NCBI RefSeq assembly: GCF_008329585.1
Contig: NZ_NPKP01000008.1
Coordinates: 124,001-188,000, forward strand
DNA length: 64,000 nucleotides
Reading direction: 5' to 3'
DNA from: Mycolicibacterium sp. P9-22
GTDB taxonomy: Bacteria > Actinomycetota > Actinomycetes > Mycobacteriales > Mycobacteriaceae
Both the position numbers and the translations under genes were made by a program. Numbering within the stretch: position 1 is the stretch's first letter; each line of letters starts with the position of its first letter. The notes beneath the pieces are model-generated. The model was not told where the DNA came from. It made no database searches and was given only the letters and a program-made list of their open reading frames with translations. Below, piece after piece: positions 7,760-18,785 of this stretch.

Positions 7760-10700
7760 GTGTTCGTCGCTGAGGGTCGTGTCATCTACAGCGCCTCCGA
7801 CCTCGCGGCCGCCGCGCGTTGCGAATACGCGCTGCTGCGCTCCTTCGACGCCCACCTCGGCTGGGGCGCGCGGATCTCCACCGACGACGACCTGCTGGCG
7901 CGCACGGCTGACCTCGGTCACGAGCACGAGCAGCGCCACCTCGCCGAGATCCGCGCGGACACCGAGGTCACGGTGATCGGGCGGCCCGCCTACACGGTGG
8001 CCGGACTCACCGCGGCCGCCGAGCACACGATGGCCGCCGTCCGCCGCCGCGATCCGGCCATCTATCAGGCCGCCATGTTCGACGGCCGGTTCGCCGGGTT
8101 CGCCGACTTCCTCACCTTTGACGGCGCGCGCTACCGGTTGCGCGACACCAAGCTGGCCCGCTCGGTGAAGGTGGAGGCGCTGCTGCAGTTGGCGGCCTAC
8201 GCCGACGCACTGGACACCGCGGGCGTCCCGGTCGCCGAGGAGGTCGACCTGGTGCTCGGTGACGGCGCGGTCTCCAGCTACCGCGTCGATGAACTGCTGC
8301 CGGTCTACCTGCCGCGCCGCGATGCCCTGCAGCGACTGCTCGACGGGCACCTGGCCGGTGGCGTCCCGGTCTCCTGGGCCGACGACGGGGTGCGGGCCTG
8401 TTTCCGCTGCCCCGAATGCAGCGTCCAGGTCAAGGAGTCCGACGACCTGCTGCTGGTCGCCGGCATGCGGACCAGCCAGCGCGCCCGGCTCATCGACGCC
8501 GGCATCGGCACCGTGCACGAACTCGCCGCCCATGACGGGCCCGTCCCCGAACTGTCCAAGCGCACCGTCGCCGCGCTGACCGGGCAGGCCCGACTGCAGG
8601 TCGCCGAACGGGTCGACGGCAAGCCGCCGTTCGAGGTGGTCGATCCGCAGCCGCTGATGGTGCTGCCCGACGCCGACAAGGGGGATCTGTTCTTCGATTT
8701 CGAGGGCGACCCGCTGTGGACCACCAACGGTCGCGACTGGGGCCTGGAATACCTCTGGGGTGTCCTGACCGTCACCGACGAGTTCACCCCGTTCTGGGCA
8801 CACGACCGGGCCAGCGAACGTCAGGCGCTCGCCGACTTCCTGGAGATGGTGCGAAAACGGCGCAAGCGCTACCCGAAGATGCACATCTATCATTACGCGG
8901 CCTACGAGAAGAGCACCCTGTTACGGCTGGCCGGGCGCTACGGCGTCGGCGAGAGCGCGGTAGACGACCTGCTGCGCAACGGCGTGCTCGTCGACCTCTA
9001 TCCATTGGTGCGCAAGAGCATTCGGGTCGGCGCGGAAAGCTACAGCATCAAATATCTCGAACCGCTCTACATGGGTAACGAACTACGCAGCGGCGAGGTC
9101 ACCACCGCCACCGACTCCATCACCCAGTACGCGAAGTTCTGCGCGCTGCAGGAGCAGGGCCGCCCCGCCGACGCCGAGGTGGTGCTCAAGGAGATTGAGG
9201 ACTACAACCGTTACGACTGCCGTTCGACCCGTCGGCTGCGGGACTGGCTGGTGGCCAGGGCCATCGAGTCCGGGGTGCCGCCGCGCGGCCCGCAACGGGT
9301 GCGCGCCGACGAGACCGGCACCACCGCCGAGATTTCCGACGACCTGAACCGCAAGCTGATGAAGTTCGCCGGTGACGGTGTCGAGGAACGCAGCGTCGAG
9401 CAGACCGCCGTCGCGATGATCGCGGCGGCCAGGGGCTTCCACAAGCGCGAGGACAAACCGTTCTGGTGGAGCCACTTCGACCGCGTCAACAACCCGGTCG
9501 ACGAATGGTCGGACAACACCGGCGTCTTCATCGCCGATGAGGCCGAGGTCGTCAACGACTGGCACCAGCCGCCCAGGGCACGTAAACCGCAACGGCACGT
9601 CCGGTTGACCGGAGAACTGGCCAACGGCGAACTCGCCCGTGACATGTACGCGCTCTACGACCCGCCCGCACCCGAAGGGCTGGCCGATGATCCGGACCGC
9701 CGCGCATTCGGGTCGGTGGCGGTGCTCGAATGCGACGACCCGGAGGTGCCCACCGCGGTGATCGTGTGCGAGCGGCAACCCAAGGATGGCGATGTCTTCG
9801 ATCAGTTGCCGTTTGCGCTGGCTCCGGGCCCGCCGATCAATACCCGGCCGTTGCAGGAGTCCATCGATGCAGCAGCGGCTTTGGTGGCGGCCGGGCTGCC
9901 CGCCCTGCCCGCCGACGCGGTGACCGATGTGCTGCTGCGCAGATCACCGCGGACCGTCAGCGGGAATCCGCTGCCGCGGCCGGGCAGCCCCGCCGAGAAC
10001 GCCGACGCCATCACCGCCGCACTGCTGGACCTCGATTCCTCGTATCTCGCGGTGCACGGCCCACCCGGAACCGGCAAGACATTCACCTCCGCCGCGGTGA
10101 TCGCGCGCCTGGTCGACCAGCACCGCTGGCGGGTCGGGGTGGTCGCGCAATCGCATGCCGTGGTGGAGAACCTGCTCGACGGTGTGGTCGCGGCCGGGGC
10201 CGACCCGCAGCGCGTCGGCAAGAAGAAGGCCCGAGACGGCGCCTCCTGGAGCCAGATCGCCGAGAAGGACTATGCGGCCTTCATCGCCGAGGACGGCGGG
10301 TGCGTGATCGGCGGCACCGCATGGGATTTCGCGAACGACGCGCGGGTACCGCGGCAGAGCCTCGATCTGTTGGTCGTCGAGGAAGCCGGGCAGTTCAATC
10401 TCGCGAACACCATCGCGGTGGCCTCGGCCGCCCGCAACCTGCTGCTGCTCGGGGATCCGCAACAGCTGCCCCAGGTCAGCCAGGGCACCCACCCCGAACC
10501 GGTGAACGAGTCCGCGCTGGGCTGGCTGGTGGAGGGCCGGCACACGCTGCCGCCGGAGCGCGGGTACTTCCTGGAGGTGTCCTACCGGATGCATCCGGAT
10601 GTGTGCCGACCGGTGTCGCGGCTGTCCTACGACGGCCGGTTGCAGGCGTACGAGGAGGTCAGTGCGGCCCGGCGCCTCGACGGCGTCGAGCCCGGGGTGC

Positions 10701-11182
10701 GGGTGCTGGCCGTGGAGCACACCGGCAACTCGACCGAGAGCCCCGAAGAGGCCGACGCGATCATCGCCGAGATCGGTGCGCTGCTGGGCGCCGCTTGGAC
10801 CGACGAGGACGGCACCATCGCGTTGGGTCAGCGGCACATCCTGGTCGTGACGCCCTACAACGCCCAGGTGGTGCTGCTGCGCAGGCGCCTGGACGCGGCG
10901 GAGCTGCCCGATGTGCAGGTCGGCACCGTCGACAAGTTCCAGGGCCGGCAGTCCCCGGTGGTGTTCGTGTCGATGACGGCGTCCTCGATCGACGATGTGC
11001 CGCGCGGTATCGGCTTCCTGCTCAACAGGAATCGCCTGAACGTGGCGATCAGCCGCGCCAAATATGCGGCGGTGGTGGTGCGTTCGGCGCAGTTGACCGA
11101 CTACCTGCCCGGGCAGCCGGACGGGCTGATCGATCTCGGTGCGTTTCTCGCCCTCACCGCATGTGATACACCCACGGGGTGA
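7760..11182 (+). CDS. TM0106-type RecB-like nuclease fused to SF1 helicase (Dna2-like)
   Basis: The product has 1140 residues in three modules. The first is a PD-(D/E)xK nuclease with D116, D129-T-K131 and Q143xxxY147. It also has Cys21 plus C214xxC217xxC220, a four-Cys pattern like the iron-sulfur staple of Cas4/AddB/Dna2. The second is an RNase H/DEDD-like exonuclease domain (FDFEG, D313 and E315; RYDCRS, D486). The third is a UPF1/DNA2-type SF1 helicase with Walker A GPPGTGKT (K773), LGDPQQLP, SYRMHP, VDKFQG and LNVAISRAK. Motif II reads VVEEAGQ rather than the usual DEAG (E874 replaces Asp). It is probably a DNA-repair or processing enzyme, corresponding to Rv1251c. The GTG start lies 6 nt after TAGCCT, suggesting a leaderless mRNA. 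Confidence 0.9.
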   Translation: MFVAEGRVIYSASDLAAAARCEYALLRSFDAHLGWGARISTDDDLLARTADLGHEHEQRHLAEIRADTEVTVIGRPAYTVAGLTAAAEHTMAAVRRRDPAIYQAAMFDGRFAGFADFLTFDGARYRLRDTKLARSVKVEALLQLAAYADALDTAGVPVAEEVDLVLGDGAVSSYRVDELLPVYLPRRDALQRLLDGHLAGGVPVSWADDGVRACFRCPECSVQVKESDDLLLVAGMRTSQRARLIDAGIGTVHELAAHDGPVPELSKRTVAALTGQARLQVAERVDGKPPFEVVDPQPLMVLPDADKGDLFFDFEGDPLWTTNGRDWGLEYLWGVLTVTDEFTPFWAHDRASERQALADFLEMVRKRRKRYPKMHIYHYAAYEKSTLLRLAGRYGVGESAVDDLLRNGVLVDLYPLVRKSIRVGAESYSIKYLEPLYMGNELRSGEVTTATDSITQYAKFCALQEQGRPADAEVVLKEIEDYNRYDCRSTRRLRDWLVARAIESGVPPRGPQRVRADETGTTAEISDDLNRKLMKFAGDGVEERSVEQTAVAMIAAARGFHKREDKPFWWSHFDRVNNPVDEWSDNTGVFIADEAEVVNDWHQPPRARKPQRHVRLTGELANGELARDMYALYDPPAPEGLADDPDRRAFGSVAVLECDDPEVPTAVIVCERQPKDGDVFDQLPFALAPGPPINTRPLQESIDAAAALVAAGLPALPADAVTDVLLRRSPRTVSGNPLPRPGSPAENADAITAALLDLDSSYLAVHGPPGTGKTFTSAAVIARLVDQHRWRVGVVAQSHAVVENLLDGVVAAGADPQRVGKKKARDGASWSQIAEKDYAAFIAEDGGCVIGGTAWDFANDARVPRQSLDLLVVEEAGQFNLANTIAVASAARNLLLLGDPQQLPQVSQGTHPEPVNESALGWLVEGRHTLPPERGYFLEVSYRMHPDVCRPVSRLSYDGRLQAYEEVSAARRLDGVEPGVRVLAVEHTGNSTESPEEADAIIAEIGALLGAAWTDEDGTIALGQRHILVVTPYNAQVVLLRRRLDAAELPDVQVGTVDKFQGRQSPVVFVSMTASSIDDVPRGIGFLLNRNRLNVAISRAKYAAVVVRSAQLTDYLPGQPDGLIDLGAFLALTACDTPTG

Positions 11183-12549
11183 CCGAACCGCTTTCTGCCG
11201 CACTGACCGGGCAGCTCTCCGCGATCGTGGGCGCAAGTCAGGTGAGCACCGATCCCGATGTGCTGTCGGGCCGCGCGATCGACCACACCGGCCGCTACCG
11301 CGGCCGGGCCGGCGCGCTGGTGCGGCCCGGTTCCGCGGACGAGGTGGCCGCGGTCCTGCGGTGCTGCCGTGACGCCGGGGTGTACGTGACGGTGCAGGGC
11401 GGGCGTACCTCGCTGGTGGCCGGCACCGTGCCCGAACACCACGATGTGCTGTTGTCCACCGAGCGGCTCACCACCATCGACGCGGTCGACACCGTCGAAC
11501 GCCGGGTGCGGGTCGGCGCCGGCGCCACCCTGGCCGCGGTGCAGCGCGCGGCGGGCGCGGCCGGCCTGCTGTTCGGGGTGGATCTGGCCGCCCGTGACTC
11601 CGCGACGGTGGGCGGGATGGCCTCGACCAACGCCGGCGGTCTGCGCACCGTCCGCTACGGCAACATGGGCGAGCAGGTCATCGGCCTGGACGTGGCGCTG
11701 CCGGACGGGACGGTGTTGCGCAGGCACAGCGAGGTGCGCAGCGATAACACCGGCTACGACCTGACCGCGTTGTTCGTCGGGGCCGAAGGCACCCTCGGTG
11801 TCATCACCGGACTGGATCTGCGGCTGCATCCGGTCCCGGCCCACCGGGTCACCGCGGTGGCCGGGTTCGACGATCTGGAGGCGCTGATCGCGGTCGGGCG
11901 CCGCTTCCGGGACGCCGAGGGCATCGCGGCGCTCGAACTCATCGATGCCCGCGCGGCCGCGCTGACCGCCGAGCATCTCGGCGTGCCCGCCCCGGTGACC
12001 GGAGCCTGGATGTTGCTCATCGAGCTGGCCGGCGACACAGACCGCACCGAGAGCCTTGCCGAAGCGCTGGAGGATGCCGAACTCAGCGGTGAGCCGGCCG
12101 TCGGCATGGACACCGTTGCCTCCCAACGGTTGTGGCAGGTGCGCGAATCCGTCGGTGAGGTGCTCGGCAGCTACGGTCCGCCGCTGAAGTTCGATGTGTC
12201 GCTGCCGTTGGCGGCGATCGCCGGGTTCACCACCGCCGCCGTCGAACTCGTGGCCGCGCACGCCCCCGAGGCGATCCCGGTGTTGTTCGGTCATATCGGG
12301 GAGGGCAACCTGCACCTCAACCTGGTGCGGTGCGCGCTCGACGGTGACCGGGAGACGGCGCTGTACGCGGCGATGATGGCGCTGATCGCCGAGCACGGCG
12401 GCAACGTCAGCTCCGAACACGGTGTCGGTACCCGCAAACGCGATTACCTGCCGATGGCACGCACCGAGGCCGATATCGCCGCGATGCGCACGGTCAAATC
12501 TGCGCTCGATCCCACGGGGTATCTGAACCCGGCGGTGCTGTTCAGCTGA
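11179..12549 (+). CDS. FAD-linked oxidase, D-lactate/glycolate dehydrogenase (GlcD-like)
   Basis: This 456-residue flavoprotein has an N-terminal FAD-binding PCMH domain (VTVQGGRTSLVAGTVP, then ATVGGMASTNAGG and EGTLGVITGLDLRL) and a C-terminal FAD-linked oxidase domain ending in GNVSSEHGVGTRKRDYL, the typical histidine motif. It oxidises a 2-hydroxy acid, probably D-lactate or glycolate; substrate is not certain. The GTG start overlaps the helicase stop (GTGA). In M. tuberculosis the related Rv1257c lies next to cyp130, so this gene occupies a different slot here. Confidence 0.87.
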   Translation: MTEPLSAALTGQLSAIVGASQVSTDPDVLSGRAIDHTGRYRGRAGALVRPGSADEVAAVLRCCRDAGVYVTVQGGRTSLVAGTVPEHHDVLLSTERLTTIDAVDTVERRVRVGAGATLAAVQRAAGAAGLLFGVDLAARDSATVGGMASTNAGGLRTVRYGNMGEQVIGLDVALPDGTVLRRHSEVRSDNTGYDLTALFVGAEGTLGVITGLDLRLHPVPAHRVTAVAGFDDLEALIAVGRRFRDAEGIAALELIDARAAALTAEHLGVPAPVTGAWMLLIELAGDTDRTESLAEALEDAELSGEPAVGMDTVASQRLWQVRESVGEVLGSYGPPLKFDVSLPLAAIAGFTTAAVELVAAHAPEAIPVLFGHIGEGNLHLNLVRCALDGDRETALYAAMMALIAEHGGNVSSEHGVGTRKRDYLPMARTEADIAAMRTVKSALDPTGYLNPAVLFS

Positions 12550-12622
12550 CCGGGGAACCGGCCGAGCCGTCACCCATATCTATCAAAATTTTCCTTGCGC
12601 GGGAAGTTGATTCGGCGTAGTA

Positions 12623-12638
12623 TCGAACATAAGTTCGA
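12623..12638. promoter_or_regulatory. LexA SOS box overlapping a promoter
   Basis: TCGAACATAAGTTCGA is an exact match to the mycobacterial SOS box TCGAAC-N4-GTTCGA. A plausible promoter, TTGATT (12607-12612) and TAAGTT (12630-12635) with 17-bp spacing, overlaps it, so LexA would occlude the -10. The downstream gene is the 13E12/HNH protein starting at 12782, leaving a leader of about 140 nt. Some M. tuberculosis 13E12 genes are known LexA targets, which fits. Confidence 0.9.
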
Positions 12639-12781
12639 ATGCGACGTTGCTCCCAATTGCTACACGGTGAGCTGCAGACCGCGACTCCGGTCGCCGAGAG
12701 GTTCGATGGTCCTGCGGGACCATGTGAACCGCATTGCCTGATCGTGCCGTTTGGCACCTTCTGTGAAAGTCGGTATCCAGT

Positions 12782-14086
12782 ATGGACGCCACCCATCTCG
12801 ACACGTTCATTGATGCGCTCATCGATGACCTTGCTGTCGCGCCTGTTCCCGAGCACGACGCTGATCGCAGGCTGTTTCATCTGCTGGACAGTCCCCGCCG
12901 CGTGATTGATGAGCCGCCCCTGCTCGCGGTGCTGGTGGCCGCGGTCACCGCCCGCAACCTGCTGGATCATGTGATCGCCCAAGCGGTCGCGGCGGCGGAG
13001 CGGCTGGGCATCCCGGCCCGCAAACACCTGCGCTCGGGGGCCGATCTGCTCACCTCCCTGGGGGTGGCGCCCGGCGCCGCGCACCGGGCGGCGCGGGTGG
13101 GCCGGGCCGCGCATACGCTGCCGGCGTTGACCCGGGCCCAGCGCCTCGGTGGGGTCGGTATCGAGTTCGCCGATGCGGTCGGTAAAGGCGTAACCCACAT
13201 CGACAACCGGGTCCCGTTGTCCGAGGAGGACCGGGCGAAGGTGGTGACCAAGCTGATGATCCAGACCACCCCGTCGCGGGTGGCTGAGAAGGCTCGCGAG
13301 ATCGCCATCGACAAAGCCGCCACACAGCCGGTGGAGGATGGCACGGTCCCGGTCGCCGAGAACACCGACCTCAACGACATGACCCTCGTGCAAAACGATG
13401 AGGGCCGAGTTGTAGCCAGCCTGGATCTCGATGCACTCACCGGCGAAGAACTGCTCACCGCGCTGGATCCACTATGCCGACCCGTACCGCTGCCCGACGG
13501 GTCACCGGACCCACGCCCGGTCGGTAAGCGTCGCGCGGATGCACTCGGACAGCTGGTGCGGACCTACCTGTCGCATTCACGCCGCCCGATGAGCGGTGGG
13601 GTGCTGCCGCATGTCACCCTCATCCGGCCACCTGGACTTGTGGACACCCTCGGTTTCACCGGGCCCATCAGCGCCGTCACCGCCGACCTGATCACCTGCG
13701 ACAGCACCCTCGGGACGGTCATCGTCGACGGCAACGGGGCACCGCTGGACGTGGGACGCAGCGAGCGACTGTTCACCCCCGCCATCCGAAAAGGACTGGC
13801 AGTACGCGATGGAGGCTGCGCACACCCGGGCTGCGGTCGGCCGGTGTCCTGGTGCGACGCCCACCACATCATCCCGTGGGGCAGCGACGGAACGACCAGC
13901 ATCGACAACGGCGTGCTGCTGTGCCGACACCACCACACCGCCATCCATCACGGCGGCTGGCAGGTCTACCTCGGTCCCGACCGGCACCCCTGGTTCATCC
14001 CACCGCATGACCCCGCCGGGCCAGAACCGCTACATCTGCGCTCCCACGCACGACGCACCATGACCGACCTACCCACCGCCGCATAA
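12782..14086 (+). CDS. 13E12-repeat family protein, DUF222 plus HNH endonuclease domain
   Basis: The product has 434 residues: a long helical DUF222 region (about 1-300), then a zinc-finger HNH nuclease near residues 340-395. In the latter, CAHPGCGRPVSWCDAHHI, GTTSIDNGVLLCRHHH and the AIHHGGW tail give the conserved Cys pairs, His-His, Asn and His. These are typical multicopy mycobacterial REP13E12 proteins; their role is unknown but mobile-intron-like or DNA-damage functions have been proposed. The ATG at 12782 has only a weak ribosome site. An exact LexA box lies 144-159 bp upstream and a strong terminator follows. Confidence 0.88.
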   Translation: MDATHLDTFIDALIDDLAVAPVPEHDADRRLFHLLDSPRRVIDEPPLLAVLVAAVTARNLLDHVIAQAVAAAERLGIPARKHLRSGADLLTSLGVAPGAAHRAARVGRAAHTLPALTRAQRLGGVGIEFADAVGKGVTHIDNRVPLSEEDRAKVVTKLMIQTTPSRVAEKAREIAIDKAATQPVEDGTVPVAENTDLNDMTLVQNDEGRVVASLDLDALTGEELLTALDPLCRPVPLPDGSPDPRPVGKRRADALGQLVRTYLSHSRRPMSGGVLPHVTLIRPPGLVDTLGFTGPISAVTADLITCDSTLGTVIVDGNGAPLDVGRSERLFTPAIRKGLAVRDGGCAHPGCGRPVSWCDAHHIIPWGSDGTTSIDNGVLLCRHHHTAIHHGGWQVYLGPDRHPWFIPPHDPAGPEPLHLRSHARRTMTDLPTAA

Positions 14087-14135
14087 CCAAACCTCACGGC
14101 ACCTTGACAACTCCACAGAGAACAGCGCCCGCACA

Positions 14136-14170
14136 GCGGGTCCGGCGGCAGATCACGCCGCCGGACCCGC
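14136..14170. terminator. Strong hairpin between convergent genes
   Basis: A perfect 14-bp stem, GCGGGTCCGGCGGC paired with GCCGCCGGACCCGC, has a 7-nt loop and lies 50 bp after the 13E12 gene. No T-run follows, which is common for mycobacterial intrinsic terminators. As a dyad it could also stop transcription of the convergent MFS gene ending at 14313. Confidence 0.75.
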
Positions 14171-14312
14171 TACCACGAATCCTCGGCGCAACACTGCGAC
14201 ACGGCGCATTCCCAGGGCACGTCTCACTCGGGGAACTCGCCCAATGATGTTGGTGCACAACGTATGAACCACCGCCGCCCTCGAACAACTGAGTGTGCAG
14301 CGGGTGCGCTGA

Positions 14313-16349
<2,037 letters not shown>

Positions 16350-16451
16350 CTACTTCGTCATCGGGGAATCGGCGATCTGCCCGACGCTACGGACCCACCC
16401 GAATCCCGACAAGTCAGGGCCGGTCACACCGCGAAACGGGCCGAGAAGTGA

Positions 16452-17702
16452 TCACACCGTTTCGGACAGCGGATCGCCGAGTACCTCGGCGTCCCCGGAA
16501 ACCTCTTCGGCGCGGGCCGGCAGCCCGACGAACACCATGGCCGCCAGCGCGACGGCCGAACCGACCAGCATCACCAGCGCCAGCGCGAACTCGTTGTTGC
16601 CCAGCATGCCGACCACCGGAGCGGTCACCGCGCCGAGCCCGAACTGGGCGGCGCCCAGCAATGCGGCCGCGGTGCCCGACGCTTCGTGATGCCGCGACAG
16701 CGCGACGGCGGGCGCGTTCGGCAGGACGAGGCCCATCCCGCCGAGGATGACCAGCACCGGCGCCAGGAACCCGGCCAGTCCGGCGATCCCGGTCACCGCC
16801 AGCACCACGAACACGATGGCGGCGATGACGGACACGATCAGCGCGACGAGCATGATCAGCTGCGGTGAGAACCGGCGCAGCAGGACCACGTTGGACTGGG
16901 TGGCGCCGATCAGGATGATCGCGCCGGCCGCGAACACCAGCGCGAACGCCTGCTGGTTCAACCCGTAGTCGCCCTGCAGCACGAACGGCGCCGCGGCGAT
17001 ATAGCCGAACAACCCGGCCATGCTCAGCGCGGCCACCAGCACCAGCGTCACGAAACGGAAGTCGCGCAGCAGTACGCCATAGGTGGCCACGATGGAGCGC
17101 ACGTGCAGTGGACGCCGGTTGGGCACCGGCAATGTCTCGGGCAGTGCCAGCGCCGCCAGCAGGAGCAGCAACCCGGCCAGCACCACCAGTACCGCGAAGA
17201 TCCAGTGCCACGACGCCTTCAGCAGCACGACCGCGCCCAGCGACGGCGCGATGACGGGGGCGACACCGAGGACCAGGATCAGCCGGGACATCACGGTGGC
17301 GGCCGCGGAGTCGACGTAGAGGTCGCCGACGACGGCGACGGCCACCACGGCCGCGGCGGCGGCGCCGAATCCCTGCACCACCCGCCCGGCGCCGAGCACC
17401 TCGATGTTCGGCGCGAGCAAGCAGACCAGCGAGGCCACCATGTGCAGCGTGATGCCGGCCATCAGCGGGACGCGGCGCCCCAGCGAGTCCGAGAGCGGCC
17501 CGATGATCAGCTGACCGAAGGCCAGCCCGGCCAGCGTTCCGGTGAGCGTCAACTGCACCACCGACGAGGACACCGAAAGGTCCTCGGCGATACGCGGCAG
17601 CGCCGGCAGATACATGTCGATGGTCAGCGGACCGAGCGCGATCATCAGTCCCAGGACGGCGATCATCCGGAGCCTGCTGGGCGCCACTTGCTCGGTTGTC
17701 AC
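16452..17702 (-). CDS. MFS multidrug exporter, Bcr/CflA family (DHA1)
   Basis: This 12-helix transporter has TIDMYLPALPRIAEDL in helix 1 and FGQLIIGPLSDSLGRRVP in loop 2-3, hallmarks of Bcr/CflA drug-proton antiporters. The frame is open to 17795, but those first 31 residues are Arg/Gly-rich and contain a perfect DNA palindrome. I therefore favour the GTG at 17702 (TTEQVAPSRLRM, 416 residues); GTG 17720 is also possible. No good ribosome site marks either. A second efflux gene lies immediately downstream on the same strand. Confidence 0.82.
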   Translation of the reverse strand: MTTEQVAPSRLRMIAVLGLMIALGPLTIDMYLPALPRIAEDLSVSSSVVQLTLTGTLAGLAFGQLIIGPLSDSLGRRVPLMAGITLHMVASLVCLLAPNIEVLGAGRVVQGFGAAAAAVVAVAVVGDLYVDSAAATVMSRLILVLGVAPVIAPSLGAVVLLKASWHWIFAVLVVLAGLLLLLAALALPETLPVPNRRPLHVRSIVATYGVLLRDFRFVTLVLVAALSMAGLFGYIAAAPFVLQGDYGLNQQAFALVFAAGAIILIGATQSNVVLLRRFSPQLIMLVALIVSVIAAIVFVVLAVTGIAGLAGFLAPVLVILGGMGLVLPNAPAVALSRHHEASGTAAALLGAAQFGLGAVTAPVVGMLGNNEFALALVMLVGSAVALAAMVFVGLPARAEEVSGDAEVLGDPLSETV

Positions 17703-17764
17703 GCCCAGGGATGTTGCCACGACTATGGCCAGCGTCGCGCCGCGGTTTTTTCTTCCCGATCGGC

Positions 17765-17782
17765 CAGTGACCGCCGTCACTG
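17765..17782. promoter_or_regulatory. Palindrome in divergent promoter region
   Basis: CAGTGAC-CGCC-GTCACTG is a perfect 7-bp inverted repeat upstream of the Bcr/CflA exporter and divergent from the membrane protein gene at 17891. Its size and symmetry suit a dimeric repressor operator (TetR/MarR type). No regulator gene is adjacent, so the binder is unknown. It could instead be a short hairpin. Confidence 0.4.
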
Positions 17783-17890
17783 TGTGGCCGGGCACCCGGA
17801 CCCGGCCCCCACTCGTTGAATGGGCACTAACCTGGGTATTCGACAGGCACCGTGGGAGCCGATCCCGGGGATGCGATGGGAGAACCGCCG

Positions 17891-18640
17891 ATGAACGCTC
17901 GTTCCAGCAGTAAGAATCTGCCTGCGGTCCGTGAAGGGGCCGATGACGATCCCAGCGCCGCCGCCAAGGCGCTGTCCCAGATCCTCGAGCGCAGCACCCG
18001 TCTGCAGGCCCCGGCGGTCACCGCGTATGTGGAACGGCTGCGCAAGCAGCGGCCCGACGCCACACCGGCGGAGATCATCACCTCGCTGGAGAAGCACTAC
18101 CTGGCCGCGGTGATGGCCAGCGGCGCAGCGGTCGGTTCGGCCGCCGCGTTCCCGGGTATCGGCACACTGGTGGCGATGTCCGCGGTCGCCGGGGAGACCC
18201 TGGTGTTCCTGGAGGCGACGGCGGTATTCGTACTCGCTGTCGCCGAGGTGCACGGCATTCCCGCCGACCACCGTGAGCGGCGCCGGGCGCTGGTGCTGGC
18301 CGTACTGGTCGGCGAGGACGGCAAGCATGCGGTGGCCGATCTGGTCGGCGGCGGTCGCACCAGCGGGGCGTGGATTTCCGACGGGGCCGCCACGCTGCCC
18401 CTGCCGGCGGTGTCCCAGCTGAACAACCGGCTGGTGAAGTACTTCGTCAAGAAGTACGCCCTCAAGCGCGGGGCGATCGCGTTCGGCAAACTGCTGCCGG
18501 TGGGCGTCGGCGCAGTCGTGGGCGGAGTCGGAAACCGGTTGATGGGCAAGCGGATCATCAAGAATGCGACCCTCGCGTTCGGCAGCCCGCCGCCGAGGTG
18601 GCCGTCGACCCTACACGTGCTGCCATCGGCGCAGCTGTGA
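17891..18640 (+). CDS. Conserved membrane protein (Rv1249c-like)
   Basis: The start is uncertain: the frame opens at GTG 17852, with ATGs at 17876 and 17891. I chose 17891 (MNARSSSKN), preceded by GGGAG at 8-9 nt; it gives 249 residues. Residues 20-75 are helical and charged. A glycine-rich hydrophobic hairpin follows (MASGAAVGSAAAFPGIGTLVAMSAVAGETLVFLEATAVFVLAVAEVHG region), and a second hydrophobic segment near the C-terminus (LLPVGVGAVVGGVGNRLMG) resembles glycine-zipper EcsC-like proteins. It lies upstream of kgd as Rv1249c does. No function is assigned. Confidence 0.8.
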   Translation: MNARSSSKNLPAVREGADDDPSAAAKALSQILERSTRLQAPAVTAYVERLRKQRPDATPAEIITSLEKHYLAAVMASGAAVGSAAAFPGIGTLVAMSAVAGETLVFLEATAVFVLAVAEVHGIPADHRERRRALVLAVLVGEDGKHAVADLVGGGRTSGAWISDGAATLPLPAVSQLNNRLVKYFVKKYALKRGAIAFGKLLPVGVGAVVGGVGNRLMGKRIIKNATLAFGSPPPRWPSTLHVLPSAQL

Positions 18641-18785
18641 GTGACAAGTGACACTCTCGTGGTGAGGGTGTGTTGCGAGGCGTAGCCTTTAGTCGGCCAA
18701 ATGCGGGAAACCGTAGAAAAATCAGCGGGCGGGCGACGCCGGACTTCGCCTGCCGGGACAGACGGAATCGGGGCGAAACGCTGCT

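Noticed and set aside
7082..8893. A 603-codon minus-strand frame
   Set aside because: It lies antisense to lprE and the nuclease-helicase and is a composition artefact of GC-rich codons.
12639..12905. An 88-codon frame starting at the SOS box
   Set aside because: It is out of frame with the 13E12 gene, overlaps its 5' end and has no ribosome site or domain.
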